NCBI GenBank assembly: GCA_965214975.1
Contig: OZ244055.1
Span: 1,860,001 to 1,924,000 of the forward strand
Length of the DNA stretch: 64,000 nucleotides
Origin: JAJEBT01 sp965214975
GTDB taxonomy: Bacteria; Pseudomonadota; Alphaproteobacteria; MPNO01; UBA830
Direction: 5' to 3'
The notes under the pieces were generated by a model. It saw only the letters and a program-made list of their open reading frames with translations, was not told the origin of the DNA and did not search any database. Below, one piece after another: positions 51,987 through 60,891 of this stretch (its first letter is position 1; every line of letters begins with the position of its first letter). The position numbers were made by a program, and so were the translations under genes.

Positions 51987-52756
51987 GGAGGCTGGCGGCA
52001 TCGCTCGCGGCCGGCGCGGCGGCGGCCGCGCTCGCGCTGTCCGCGGCGCTCCCGGCCGGCGCCGCCGACGCGCCGGAAGTCGCTGCCCAGCGCTGGTCGT
52101 GGACCGGCCTGTTCGGCACCTTCGACAGGGCCGCGCTGCAGCGCGGCTTCGTCGTCTACAAGGACGTGTGCTCCGCCTGCCACGGCCTGCGGCTCGTGGC
52201 CTACCGCAACCTCGCCGAGATCGGGTTTTCGGAAGACGCCATCAAGGCGGTCGCGGCGACCGTCGAGATCGAGGACGGTCCCGACGACGAGGGCGAGTAC
52301 TACACGCGGCCCGGGCGGCCGTCCGACCGCTTCAAGTCGCCGGCCCCGAACGACGAGGCGGCGCGCGCGCTCAACAACGGCGCGCTGCCGCCCGACCTGT
52401 CGCTTCTGACCAAGGCCCTCCCCGGCGGTCCCGACTACATCCACGCGGTGATGACCGGCTTCGAGGACGCGCCTCCGGGAATGACGGTTCCCGAGGGCAT
52501 GCACTACAACCGGAACTACGCCGGCAACATGATCGCGATGGCGCCGCCGCTGACGGAGGACGGGGTCGAGTACGCCGACGGGACGAAGGCGACCGTCGCC
52601 CAGCAGGCGCACGACGTGACGACGTTTCTCGCGTGGGCGGCCGAGCCCGAGCTCGAGGAGCGCAAGCGCATGGGCGTCAAGGTGATCCTGTTCCTGCTGC
52701 TCATGACCGGGCTTCTCTACGTCGCGAAGCGGCGCATCTGGCGCGACGTCCGCTGA
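51983..52756 (+). CDS. petC: Cytochrome c1
   Basis: This 257-residue protein has a signal peptide at 1-28, a heme-attachment CSACH in VCSACHGLRLVAYRNL, the axial-Met region GNMIAMAPPL and a C-terminal membrane anchor ending in AKRRIWRDVR. It completes the petABC operon. Confidence 0.97.
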   Translation: MRRLAASLAAGAAAAALALSAALPAGAADAPEVAAQRWSWTGLFGTFDRAALQRGFVVYKDVCSACHGLRLVAYRNLAEIGFSEDAIKAVAATVEIEDGPDDEGEYYTRPGRPSDRFKSPAPNDEAARALNNGALPPDLSLLTKALPGGPDYIHAVMTGFEDAPPGMTVPEGMHYNRNYAGNMIAMAPPLTEDGVEYADGTKATVAQQAHDVTTFLAWAAEPELEERKRMGVKVILFLLLMTGLLYVAKRRIWRDVR

Positions 52757-52781
52757 ACTCCGGGCACGGGAACGGACCGGC

Positions 52782-53174
52782 ATGTACAGCCACGTCACCG
52801 TGGGATCGAACGATCTCGAACGGGCCGCCGCGTTCTACGATCAGGCGCTCGCCACGCTGGGAATCGAGCGCCGCATGACGGTCGACGGCGCGCTTCTCGG
52901 CTACCGGCGCGAAGGGCGCGACCTCTTTTTCGTCGCCAGGCCGTTCGACCGCCGGCCCGCAACCGTCGGCAACGGCGTGCACGCGGCGTTTCTCGCGAGA
53001 TCCCGCGACCAGGTCGACGCGTTCCATGCGGCCGCGATGGCGGGCGGCGGCACCGACGAGGGGGCGCCCGGGCTCCGGCCGCACTACCACGAGCACTACT
53101 ACGGCGCCTATGTCCGCGACCCGGAAGGCAACAAGCTGCAGGCGGTCTGCCACGCGGATCCGGCGGCCTCCTGA
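52782..53174 (+). CDS. VOC/glyoxalase-fold protein
   Basis: This 130-residue vicinal-oxygen-chelate protein has SHVTVGSNDLERAAAFYDQA at the start and YGAYVRDPEGNKLQAVCH at the end, with His and Glu at the usual metal positions. It lies 25 bp downstream of petC in the same direction. The substrate is unknown; lyase, dioxygenase and antibiotic-binding members look alike at this length. Confidence 0.88.
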   Translation: MYSHVTVGSNDLERAAAFYDQALATLGIERRMTVDGALLGYRREGRDLFFVARPFDRRPATVGNGVHAAFLARSRDQVDAFHAAAMAGGGTDEGAPGLRPHYHEHYYGAYVRDPEGNKLQAVCHADPAAS

Positions 53175-53259
53175 GGCGCGCGGAACCGGACCGGCGGGCC
53201 TTTCGGGAACGACGGGGCGGCGACCGTTTGGCGGGCGTTCCGCGGCGGAGGCGGGCCCT

Positions 53260-53571
53260 CTACCCGTCCTCGATCCTGCCGGCCCTGTTGTCGACGAACA
53301 CCCGGGTCTCGAAGAACGTCAGCTCCGGTCTCGAGCCCATCCGTTCCTCCATGGAATCGAGCCAGGCCTCGGAGTGGAACGCCTCGGCGGCCTCCCGGGT
53401 CTCCCAGGCGTAGAACCCGCCGCCGAGCCCGTCGCCGTCGTGATGGAGAAAATGCTTGCTCCGCAGCCCGGGAATCCCCTGGAACCGCGGCGCCGCCTCG
53501 CGGGAAAGCCCGGCCGCCGTTTCGCGGTCGGTGCCTTCCGGCAGCCTGTAGGTCACGAGCACCGTGATCAT
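53260..53571 (-). CDS. Small ferredoxin-fold monooxygenase-like protein (YdhR/ABM type)
   Basis: This 103-residue protein shows ITVLVTYRLPEGTDRETAAG, PGLRSKHFLHHDGDGLGGGF and YAWETREAAEAFHSEAW, the pattern of YdhR/ABM dimeric alpha-beta barrels. Its start lies 22 bp after the amidohydrolase gene stop, so it may be co-transcribed. The role is not shown. Confidence 0.8.
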   Translation of the reverse strand: MITVLVTYRLPEGTDRETAAGLSREAAPRFQGIPGLRSKHFLHHDGDGLGGGFYAWETREAAEAFHSEAWLDSMEERMGSRPELTFFETRVFVDNRAGRIEDG

Positions 53572-53593
53572 CGTCGCCCTCCTTTTCCGGACC

Positions 53594-54808
53594 TCACCCC
53601 GCCGCCGGCTCCGGCAGGCCGAACAGGCGCGCGGCGTTGCGGCCCAGGATGTTGCGCTTGGCCTCCTCGTCGAGAAACGGCAGGTCGTAGACGCTGGCCG
53701 GGGAATCGAAGTCCCAGTGCGGCCAGTCGGAGGCGTAGAGCAGCTGCGTCTCGGCACGCATCGCCCGGAAACCCGCCTCCAGCAGTTCCATGTCGGTCCG
53801 TTCCATCGGCTGGGTCGTGTAGTACATCTCCCGCATGTACTCGCTCGGCAGCCTCCTGAGCCCCGGGGCCTCCGACGAGCGCATGAGATACTCGTTGTCC
53901 AGACGCTGCATGAGGAACGGCACCCAGGCGACGCCGCTTTCGGTCCAGATCACGTCGAGCTTCGGGAAGCGCTCGCGAAGCCCGTGCAGCACCCAGTTGG
54001 TCAGATGCACCATGTTGCACAGCGTGAACGACAGGGCGTGCATCGAGATGAACGTGTCGAGCTGCTTGAGGTAGTCGTCCTGCCAGTTGTTGCCGGCGTG
54101 GAAGCAGAGCGGCTTGCCCATCTCCTCCAGCATCGCGTAGGTGCGCATGTAGCTGTCGTGATGCACCGACTTGTAGCGCACCGACGTCACCATGAAGCCG
54201 AGCACGTCGGGATGGCCGCCGAACTCCGCGATCATCCGTTCGCACGCGGCGGGCTCGCAGAACGGCAGGTAGAGAAGCGTCTTGAGCCGGCTCTCCTGCG
54301 GGATGATGCGCTCCATCACGAACCGGTTGTAGGCGAAGGCGAGCTGGACCTCGACCCGCGGCTGCGGATGCAGGCCGAGCTGGAGCAGGTTTCCGGGGAA
54401 CAGCACCTGCCAGTCGATGCCGAGAGCGTCCATCACGCGGCGCACGAGCGTGACGTCGCGATGCACCGAGTCGTCGTCCACGGTCTCGGCCAGCGCCGTC
54501 TGGTGGGGAATGCGCCCGCCCATGTCCTGGTAGCGCAGGCCGCCGACGTGATTCGACAGGCCCGCCGCAGTCCCGGCGCGGCTCTGGAACTGGATTCCGA
54601 GATCGCGGATCACCGGATCCTCGATGTAGGTCACGACCTCCTTCCAGGAACCCATCTCCGAGTGGTGGGCGTCGACGTCGACGATGAGCCAGTCCTTGAA
54701 CCCCCGCTGCCGGGCGTACCGGTCGGCGCGTTCGAGGATCTCCCGGGTGTCGGTGCGGATGTCGATTTCCCTGCGCAGTTCGCGCGGGCGAACGGCAACG
54801 GTGTCCAT
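53594..54808 (-). CDS. Amidohydrolase_2 family enzyme, paralog 2
   Basis: This 404-residue close relative of the enzyme at 45681-46919 shares LIVDVDAHHSE, MVHLTNWVL, YASDWPHWDFDS and FLDEEAKRNILGRNA. CFHAGNNWQDDY replaces FHAGPTWHDEW at the substrate side, so substrate preference may differ. It is divergent from nadC across 132 bp. Confidence 0.9.
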   Translation of the reverse strand: MDTVAVRPRELRREIDIRTDTREILERADRYARQRGFKDWLIVDVDAHHSEMGSWKEVVTYIEDPVIRDLGIQFQSRAGTAAGLSNHVGGLRYQDMGGRIPHQTALAETVDDDSVHRDVTLVRRVMDALGIDWQVLFPGNLLQLGLHPQPRVEVQLAFAYNRFVMERIIPQESRLKTLLYLPFCEPAACERMIAEFGGHPDVLGFMVTSVRYKSVHHDSYMRTYAMLEEMGKPLCFHAGNNWQDDYLKQLDTFISMHALSFTLCNMVHLTNWVLHGLRERFPKLDVIWTESGVAWVPFLMQRLDNEYLMRSSEAPGLRRLPSEYMREMYYTTQPMERTDMELLEAGFRAMRAETQLLYASDWPHWDFDSPASVYDLPFLDEEAKRNILGRNAARLFGLPEPAAG

Positions 54809-54940
54809 GGCGCCACCTCCTGTCCTCATCCGATTGGATCGGACGGGATCTGTCAACACCCCCGTTCGGCGGCACCGCCCTTGAACCGCCGGTCCGGTTC
54901 CGGTATCGGTCACCCGAACCCCAGCAAGCGGACCGGTGCC

Positions 54941-55846
54941 GTGAACGACGCGAACCGCAAACCGGCGCGGCCCGGCGGCATCCGGGCCGACTTCCTGCTT
55001 CCGCCCCGCGAAACCCTGCACCGCATGATCGAGGGCTGGGTCGCGGAGGACGAGGGGGTCCAGGATCTCACGACCAGCATCCTGATACCGCCGGACGCCG
55101 CCGCCGATTTCTCCATGAACACGCGGCAGGAGATCGTGGTCGCCGGCATCGAGGTCTCCGCGGAGGTGTTTCGCCACATGGCGCCCGACGCCCGGGTCGA
55201 GGTTCTCGCGGCCGACGGCGCGCGGATCGGGCCCGGCACCCGGATGATGGGGGTCGCCGGCAACGCGCGCACCCTCCTGACCGTCGAGCGCACCGCGCTC
55301 AACATCCTCCAGTTCATGTGCGGCATCGCCACGCTCGTCGCCGAATACGCCCGTCTCGTCGCCCACACCGACACACAGCTCATCGACACCCGCAAGACGG
55401 TGCCGGGGATGCGCCTTCTCTCCAAGTACGCCGCCTGCGTCGGCGGCGCCCGCCCCCACCGCCTCGGGCTGCACGACGGAGTCATCGTCAAGGACAACCA
55501 CATCGCCGTCCACGGCTCGATCGCGCGCGCGGTCGCGCAGGCCCGCGCCCTGACGCCCGCGCTCACCAAGATCGAGGTCGAGTGCGACACGCTCGAGCAG
55601 GTCGAGGAGGCCGCCGCCGCGGGCGCGGACATGATCATGTTCGACAACATGTCCGCGGAAACGATGAGGGAGGGCATCCGCATCATCGACGGGCGCGCCC
55701 GCACCGAGGCTTCCGGCGGCATCACGCTCGACACCGTCAGGGAAAAGGCCGAGGCCGGGGTCGACGTCCTTTCGATCGGACGCATGACACAGTCGGCGCC
55801 GGCCGTCGACATCGGCCTGGACATCGCGGTCACGACTCCGTCCTGA
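54941..55846 (+). CDS. nadC: Nicotinate-nucleotide pyrophosphorylase (quinolinate phosphoribosyltransferase)
   Basis: This 301-residue type II phosphoribosyltransferase makes NaMN from quinolinate and PRPP. Marks are NILQFMCGIATL, DTRKTVPGMRLLSKYA, HRLGLHDGVIVKDNH and EVECDTLEQ, then ASGGITLDTV. The GTG at 54941 is the most suitable start. No nadA or nadB is nearby. Its stop overlaps the start of the next gene as TGATG; that gene may produce PRPP, this enzyme's second substrate. Confidence 0.92.
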   Translation: MNDANRKPARPGGIRADFLLPPRETLHRMIEGWVAEDEGVQDLTTSILIPPDAAADFSMNTRQEIVVAGIEVSAEVFRHMAPDARVEVLAADGARIGPGTRMMGVAGNARTLLTVERTALNILQFMCGIATLVAEYARLVAHTDTQLIDTRKTVPGMRLLSKYAACVGGARPHRLGLHDGVIVKDNHIAVHGSIARAVAQARALTPALTKIEVECDTLEQVEEAAAAGADMIMFDNMSAETMREGIRIIDGRARTEASGGITLDTVREKAEAGVDVLSIGRMTQSAPAVDIGLDIAVTTPS

Positions 55847-57615
55847 TGGCGGGCACGCTGTTTCTCGTCGTCGGACCGAGCGGCGCCGGAAAGGACACGT
55901 TGATCGCGGGCGCCCGCCGGCGCCTTTTCGGCGATCCGGACTTCGTCTTCCCCCGACGCGTGACCACGCGCCCCGCCGACGCCGGCGGCGAGGACCACGA
56001 GGAGATCTCGCCGCAGGGGTTCGAGGAGCGCCGCAGGAACGACGGCTTCCTGCTGCACTGGAACGCCCACGGACTGCGCTACGGCATTCCCGGGAGATGC
56101 GCCCGGGATCTCGAGGCCGGACGGCACGTCGTGGCGAACGTCTCGCGCACGATCGTGGCCGAAGCCGCCTCCGGCCGCGCGCCCGTGGTCGTCGTCGAGG
56201 TCGTCGCGCCCCCGGAGGTTCTCCGCGCCCGTCTCGTCGCCCGCGGCCGGGAGACGGGAGGCGCCATCGGCCGGCGCCTGGTCCGCGATCCCGGCGCCCC
56301 GCCCGCTTCCGTCGAGCGCCGCGTGATCGAGAACACCGCCTCCGTCGAGGAGGGCGTGGACCGGCTCGTGGCGGTGCTGAGGTCCGCGTCCGCCTCCCCT
56401 TCCCTCCTCCTGCGGCGCAAGATCGGGGGATCGGAGCTCGATCGCGGGCAGTACCGCCGCGTGCTGGCCGACATCGTCGACGGAAGGTTCGGCGAGCGGG
56501 AGGTCGCCGACTTTCTGGTCGCGATCACGGAAACGCTGACCCGCGACGAGACCGCGGCGCTCGCCCGCGCCCGGTCGGAGTTCATGTTCCGCCTGGACTG
56601 GGGTTCCGGGATCGTCGCCGACAAGCATTCCCTGGGCGGCATTCCCGGAAACCGGATATCGATGATCGTCGTCCCGGTCGTCGCCGCCCACGGTCTGACG
56701 ATTCCGAAGACGTCGTCCCGGGCGATCACCTCCCCCGCCGGGACGGCCGACACGATGGAGGTTCTCGCGCGCGTCGACCTCGACGCGGACGAGACGCGCG
56801 GGGTCGTCCGGCGGACCAACGGCTGCCTGGTCTCCAACGCGAGGCTCCGGCACTCCCGCATCGACGGCCTGATGAACGGCATGACCCGGCCGCTGCGCCT
56901 CGATTCGCTCGGATGGTCGGTCGCCTCGATCCTCGCCCAGAAACTGGCCGCCGGCGCCACGCATTGCGTGATCGACGTGCCGGTCGGCCCGGCCGCCAAG
57001 GTGCGCACCGGGGACGCGGCGGCCGGGCTGCGGGAACTGTTCCTGCATGTCGGCGAGTCCCTCGGGCTCGAGCTCGACGTCCGCCTGACGGACGGCAGCC
57101 GGCCCGTCGGCCGCGGCGTCGGGCCGGCGCTCGAGGCCCGGGACGTCGTCGCCGTGCTCCGGAACCGCGCCGACGCCCCGGCGGACCTCCGGGACAAGGC
57201 CCTGGCGTTCTCCGCGGCCGCGCTTGCCTTCGACCCGTCGGTCGACGGCGGAAACGCCCTGTCCATCGCCCGCGGCCTGCTGTCCTCGGGCGCCGCATGG
57301 GAGACTTTCGAGCGCATGGCCGCGGCGCAGGGAAAGCCCCCGGAAACCGTTCCCGAACCCTCCCACGCCGCGGAGATCGCGGCCGGCACCGACGGCGTCG
57401 TGGCCGGAATCGACTGCTTCGGGATCGCCGGCATCGCGCGGGACGCCGGAGCCCCGACCGACAAGAGCGCGGGCCTCGACCTGCTGGCGCGGATCGGCGA
57501 CCGCGTCGAGCGCGGCACGCCGCTCTACCGGATCCAGGCGCGCTCCGGGGACCGGCTCGAGGCCGCCGTCGCCCGGGCGAGGGAGAGCCACGGGTTCTCC
57601 TTGCGCGCCGGCTGA
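55846..57615 (+). CDS. Fused PhnN-like ribose-1,5-bisphosphokinase and AMP-phosphorylase-like protein
   Basis: This 589-residue protein has two domains. Residues 1-180 match PhnN/guanylate-kinase-type ribose 1,5-bisphosphokinase (P-loop VVGPSGAGKDTL, then RRVTTRPADAGGEDHEEIS). Residues about 190-589 match the thymidine phosphorylase superfamily in its AMP-phosphorylase form, with DKHSLGGIPGNR, PKTSSRAITSPAGTADTMEV and VIDVPVGPAAKV rather than the DKHSTGG/SGRGLGHTGGT of pyrimidine enzymes. Known activities of the parts are AMP + Pi to ribose 1,5-bisphosphate, then + ATP to PRPP. A channelled AMP-to-PRPP enzyme is inferred. The archaeal N-terminal extra domain is absent. It is translationally coupled to nadC. 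Confidence 0.85.
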   Translation: MAGTLFLVVGPSGAGKDTLIAGARRRLFGDPDFVFPRRVTTRPADAGGEDHEEISPQGFEERRRNDGFLLHWNAHGLRYGIPGRCARDLEAGRHVVANVSRTIVAEAASGRAPVVVVEVVAPPEVLRARLVARGRETGGAIGRRLVRDPGAPPASVERRVIENTASVEEGVDRLVAVLRSASASPSLLLRRKIGGSELDRGQYRRVLADIVDGRFGEREVADFLVAITETLTRDETAALARARSEFMFRLDWGSGIVADKHSLGGIPGNRISMIVVPVVAAHGLTIPKTSSRAITSPAGTADTMEVLARVDLDADETRGVVRRTNGCLVSNARLRHSRIDGLMNGMTRPLRLDSLGWSVASILAQKLAAGATHCVIDVPVGPAAKVRTGDAAAGLRELFLHVGESLGLELDVRLTDGSRPVGRGVGPALEARDVVAVLRNRADAPADLRDKALAFSAAALAFDPSVDGGNALSIARGLLSSGAAWETFERMAAAQGKPPETVPEPSHAAEIAAGTDGVVAGIDCFGIAGIARDAGAPTDKSAGLDLLARIGDRVERGTPLYRIQARSGDRLEAAVARARESHGFSLRAG

Positions 57616-57668
57616 CCGCCCCCGGCGGAGGCGCGCCGGCCCCCGGGGAGGGCGAGGGCCGGAGCGGG

Positions 57669-58607
57669 TCAGAACTTCACGAGATCCCCGCCCTTGAGCC
57701 GCAGCCGCTCGCGCGCTTCGGCGGGCGTCGCCACCTCGAGGGAGAGATCCTCGACGATGCGCCTGATCTTGGCGACCTGGTCGGCGTTGCTTTCGGCCAG
57801 CCGCCCCTTGCCGAGATAGAGCGAGTCCTCGAGCCCGACGCGGACGTTGCCGCCCATGATCGCGCCCGTGGTCACGAAACTCATCTGGTGGCGCCCGGCC
57901 GCGAGGATCGACCATTCGTAGCTGTCCTCGCCGAAGAGCTTGTTCGCGATCCGGCGCATGTGGGCGAGGTTCTCGATGTCGGCGCCTATGCCGCCGAGAA
58001 TGCCGAAGATGGTCTGCACGAAAACCGGCGGCTCGATCAGGCCGCGGTCGAGGAAATGCGCCAGGTTGTAGAGATGGCCCATGTCGTAGCACTCGTACTC
58101 GAAGCGCACGCCGTGGTTCTCGCCGAGCTCCCTGAGAACCCACTCGATGTCCTTGAACGTGTTCCGGAAGATGAAGTCCCTGGTCATCTCCAGGTAGGCG
58201 GGCTCCCACTCGTGCTTCCAGTCCATGGTCTTCTCGAGGATCGGGAACAGCCCGAAGTTCATCGACCCCATGTTGAGCGAGGTCATCTCGGGGCTCGCGC
58301 GGAGGGCGGCGGCGCAGCGCTCCTCCAAGGTCATGCCGTGGCCGCCGCCGGTGGTGATGTTCACGACGGCGTCGGTCTGCTGCTTGATCCGCGGCAGGAA
58401 CTCCATGAACACGGCCGGATCCGGCGTGGGACGGCCGTCGTCCGGGTCGCGGGCGTGAAGATGCAGGATCGACGCCCCGGCCTCCGCCGCGGCGACGGCG
58501 TCCTCGGCGATCTCGTCGGACGTGACCGGCAGGTGCGGCGACATGGTCGGGGTGTGGATCGACCCCGTGACCGCGCAGGTGATGATGACTTTTCCGTCCT
58601 TGGCCAT
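57669..58607 (-). CDS. BKACE family beta-keto acid cleavage enzyme (DUF849)
   Basis: This 312-residue zinc enzyme condenses a beta-keto acid with acetyl-CoA and releases acetoacetate plus a CoA thioester. Marks are VIITCAVTGSIHTP, ILHLHARDPDDGRP (two zinc His) and NITTGGGHGMT, with a conserved FEYECYDMGHL segment. It is the third gene of a minus-strand catabolic operon with an SDR and a cyclase-like protein, at 30-31 bp spacing. Confidence 0.92.
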   Translation of the reverse strand: MAKDGKVIITCAVTGSIHTPTMSPHLPVTSDEIAEDAVAAAEAGASILHLHARDPDDGRPTPDPAVFMEFLPRIKQQTDAVVNITTGGGHGMTLEERCAAALRASPEMTSLNMGSMNFGLFPILEKTMDWKHEWEPAYLEMTRDFIFRNTFKDIEWVLRELGENHGVRFEYECYDMGHLYNLAHFLDRGLIEPPVFVQTIFGILGGIGADIENLAHMRRIANKLFGEDSYEWSILAAGRHQMSFVTTGAIMGGNVRVGLEDSLYLGKGRLAESNADQVAKIRRIVEDLSLEVATPAEARERLRLKGGDLVKF

Positions 58608-58638
58608 GTCCGTTCCTCTCCCCTTGGCCGCCGGCGCG

Positions 58639-59409
58639 TCACAGCGCCCGGTATCCGCCGTCGGCCATGACGATGCCGCCGGTGACGTACCGCGAAAGAT
58701 CCGACGCCAGAAAGACCGCCGGGCCGACAATGTCCTCCGGCTGGCCGGCGCGCCCGAGCGGCGTGCGCTCGACGAACACCTCGACCACTTCCGGATGGTT
58801 CGCCCGCGCGCGTTCGTTGAGCGGCGTCTCGACGAGCCCCGGCCCGATCGCGTTCACGCGGACCCCGTCCCTGCCGAGCTCGGCCGCCAGCGCCCGCGTG
58901 AAACCCAGAACGCCGTGCTTGGACGTCGTGTAGGCCAGCGAATTGGGCGTGCGCACGTGGGCGAAGGACTGGATCGACCCGATGTTGACGACGCGCCCCC
59001 GCGTCGCCCGGAGCTGGTCCAGAAAGGCGCGGGTGACGTTGAACATGCCGTCGAGATTGACCGAGAGAACGTCGTCCCAGTCCCTGGCGACCGTGCCGGG
59101 ATCGTCGACGAACGGGGTGCGGCGGTTGATCCCGGCGTTGTTGACGAGGACCGTGACGCTGCCGAACTCGTCCGCGATCCTTCGCGCGACGGCGGCGCAG
59201 GCGCCGCGGTCGCGGACGTCGAGAACCAGGTCGCGGGCCCGGCGTCCGGTCCCGACGATCTCGCCGCGGACCGCGGCGGCGGCGTCGCCGTCCGCGTCGA
59301 GAACCAGCACTTCGGCGCCTTCCCTCGCGTATCCCTTCGCGATGGCGCGCCCGATCCCGGAACCGCCGCCGGTGACCGCGGCCCGGTGTCCGTCGAGCAG
59401 TCCGCCCAT
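58639..59409 (-). CDS. Short-chain dehydrogenase/reductase
   Basis: This 256-residue NAD(P)-dependent oxidoreductase has the Rossmann motif TGGGSGIGRAIA, NNAG in VLVNNAGINRR, the catalytic Ser in NIGSIQSF and Y-x-x-x-K in AYTTSKHG. The Asp after beta-2 (VLVLDADGD) favours NAD over NADP. It could oxidise a hydroxy acid to the keto acid used by the downstream BKACE enzyme. Confidence 0.93.
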   Translation of the reverse strand: MGGLLDGHRAAVTGGGSGIGRAIAKGYAREGAEVLVLDADGDAAAAVRGEIVGTGRRARDLVLDVRDRGACAAVARRIADEFGSVTVLVNNAGINRRTPFVDDPGTVARDWDDVLSVNLDGMFNVTRAFLDQLRATRGRVVNIGSIQSFAHVRTPNSLAYTTSKHGVLGFTRALAAELGRDGVRVNAIGPGLVETPLNERARANHPEVVEVFVERTPLGRAGQPEDIVGPAVFLASDLSRYVTGGIVMADGGYRAL

Positions 59410-59439
59410 CCGATCCTCCGTCCCCGTCCGGCGCGGCCG

Positions 59440-60216
59440 CTATCCGTCCACCACCGCCACGGCGCGCGTCCAGCCGCCGGACGCGCCCTTGATCTTGGCG
59501 GGGAAGCATATCACGTCGAAGCCCGAGGACGGCAGCAGGTCGAGGTTGCCCATCTTCTCGATCTGGCAGTAGCCCCTCTCGCGGCCGGCCTTGTGCCCCT
59601 CCCAGATGATCGCGGGATCCCGGGTTCTCTTCCAGCGTTCCAGGGTGTGCGGAAACGGCGCGTCCCAGGTCCAGGCGTCGGTTCCGACCACCCTGACGCC
59701 GCGTTCGGTGAGCCACAGCGTCGCGTCCCGGCCGAATCCGCAGCCCCTGGCCAGATAGTCGTCCTTGCCGTAGCGCGCGCCCGCGGAGGTGTTGACGACC
59801 ACGATGTTGAGCGGCTGCAGGTCGTGGCCGATGCGCGCCAGCTCCGCCTCCATGTCGGCGGGCGTCACGAGGTATCCGTCGTCGAATTCCCGGAAGTCGA
59901 ACTTGACGCCCGGCTGGTAGCACCATTCGAGCGGCACCTCGTCGATGGTGATCGCCCGGTCGCCGCCGTCCATCGTCGGGTGATAGTGCCACGGCGCGTC
60001 CACGTGGGTTCCGTTGTGGGTCGTGAGCTCGATCTCCTCGATCGCCCAGCCCTGGCCGTCGGGAAGCTGCTCCGGCTCGAGGCCGGGAAACAGCGCGCAG
60101 ATGTCCTTCGCGGTCCCGTCGTGGGCGTGATAGACGATCCTCGGCAGCATGAAATCGGGATCCGACCGGATTCCCGCCTCGAGCGGGACGGATATGTCGA
60201 TCAGACGGCGCGGCAT
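59440..60216 (-). CDS. Cyclase/kynurenine-formamidase-like metal hydrolase
   Basis: This 258-residue protein is of the putative cyclase family (PF04199). The metal-binding HxGTHxDxPxH motif is intact as HNGTHVDAPWHY. The N-terminal RLIDISVPLEAG and GTDAWTWDAPFPHT are typical of the isatin hydrolase/kynurenine formamidase group. It leads the cyclase-SDR-BKACE operon, divergent from the tricarboxylate receptor gene. Confidence 0.9.
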   Translation of the reverse strand: MPRRLIDISVPLEAGIRSDPDFMLPRIVYHAHDGTAKDICALFPGLEPEQLPDGQGWAIEEIELTTHNGTHVDAPWHYHPTMDGGDRAITIDEVPLEWCYQPGVKFDFREFDDGYLVTPADMEAELARIGHDLQPLNIVVVNTSAGARYGKDDYLARGCGFGRDATLWLTERGVRVVGTDAWTWDAPFPHTLERWKRTRDPAIIWEGHKAGRERGYCQIEKMGNLDLLPSSGFDVICFPAKIKGASGGWTRAVAVVDG

Positions 60217-60891
60217 GTTTCCCTCCGAACCTGGACGACGGCAAGCCCGCGACGGTCGCGCGATCCGGAGCCGGCGGCGGACCGGATTCGCCTGCGCCGG
60301 TTCCGTCGCGGGAGACCCGTCGAACCCGCGGGCGGGCCGCCGGGCCGGCTTGCGTGTCGCGGGAGCCCCTTCGTGAACCGCCGTCGGACCCGCGGACCGC
60401 AAAGCGACGGCTGCGGGATTCATGCGCCACCGGCAGCGCTTTGGCAACACGCGGCGGGATGCCCGTCCGGGCGCGGAGCCGCGGTCGCGGCGCCCCCGCT
60501 TTTTCCGCGACGTCCGGAAAACCCCGAGATCGCGGGCCGCGGCCCCGCCCCCTCGGGAACGGCCCGCAGGACGCGGGTGCAGTCCCTTCGCGGGACGCAG
60601 GCACGGGAAGGGCGCCCCGCCATCCGCGAGGGGGATCGAACGCGGGCGGACGCGGTCGGCGGTTCCGGTCCGGTTCGGCGGACCGGGCCGCACGGGCGCG
60701 GCTCCCGGAATCCGGCATCGCCTCGCCCGTCGCGCCTGCGGAAAAGCGGGCGACGCCGGAACCGAGGCGTTCCGCTCGCGTCAACCGTCCGGTTCCCTCC
60801 CGGCGCTCAGGGGGTTTGCGTCGACGGTCCGGCCCGCCTAGTATTTCGGCCGGGACGACCGCAGCGCGGTTGCAGAACAGGGAACGCGACC
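60217..60891. other. Divergent control region of the cyclase operon and TctC gene
   Basis: This 675-bp gap has no supportable gene. A TctC-facing promoter is visible at 60816-60844. No promoter as good was found facing the cyclase gene. Confidence 0.5.
60816..60844 (+). promoter_or_regulatory. Predicted promoter of the TctC-type receptor gene
   Basis: TTGCGT at 60816-60821 is followed after exactly 17 bp by TAGTAT at 60839-60844, giving a leader of about 40 nt to the ATG at 60892. Confidence 0.55.
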
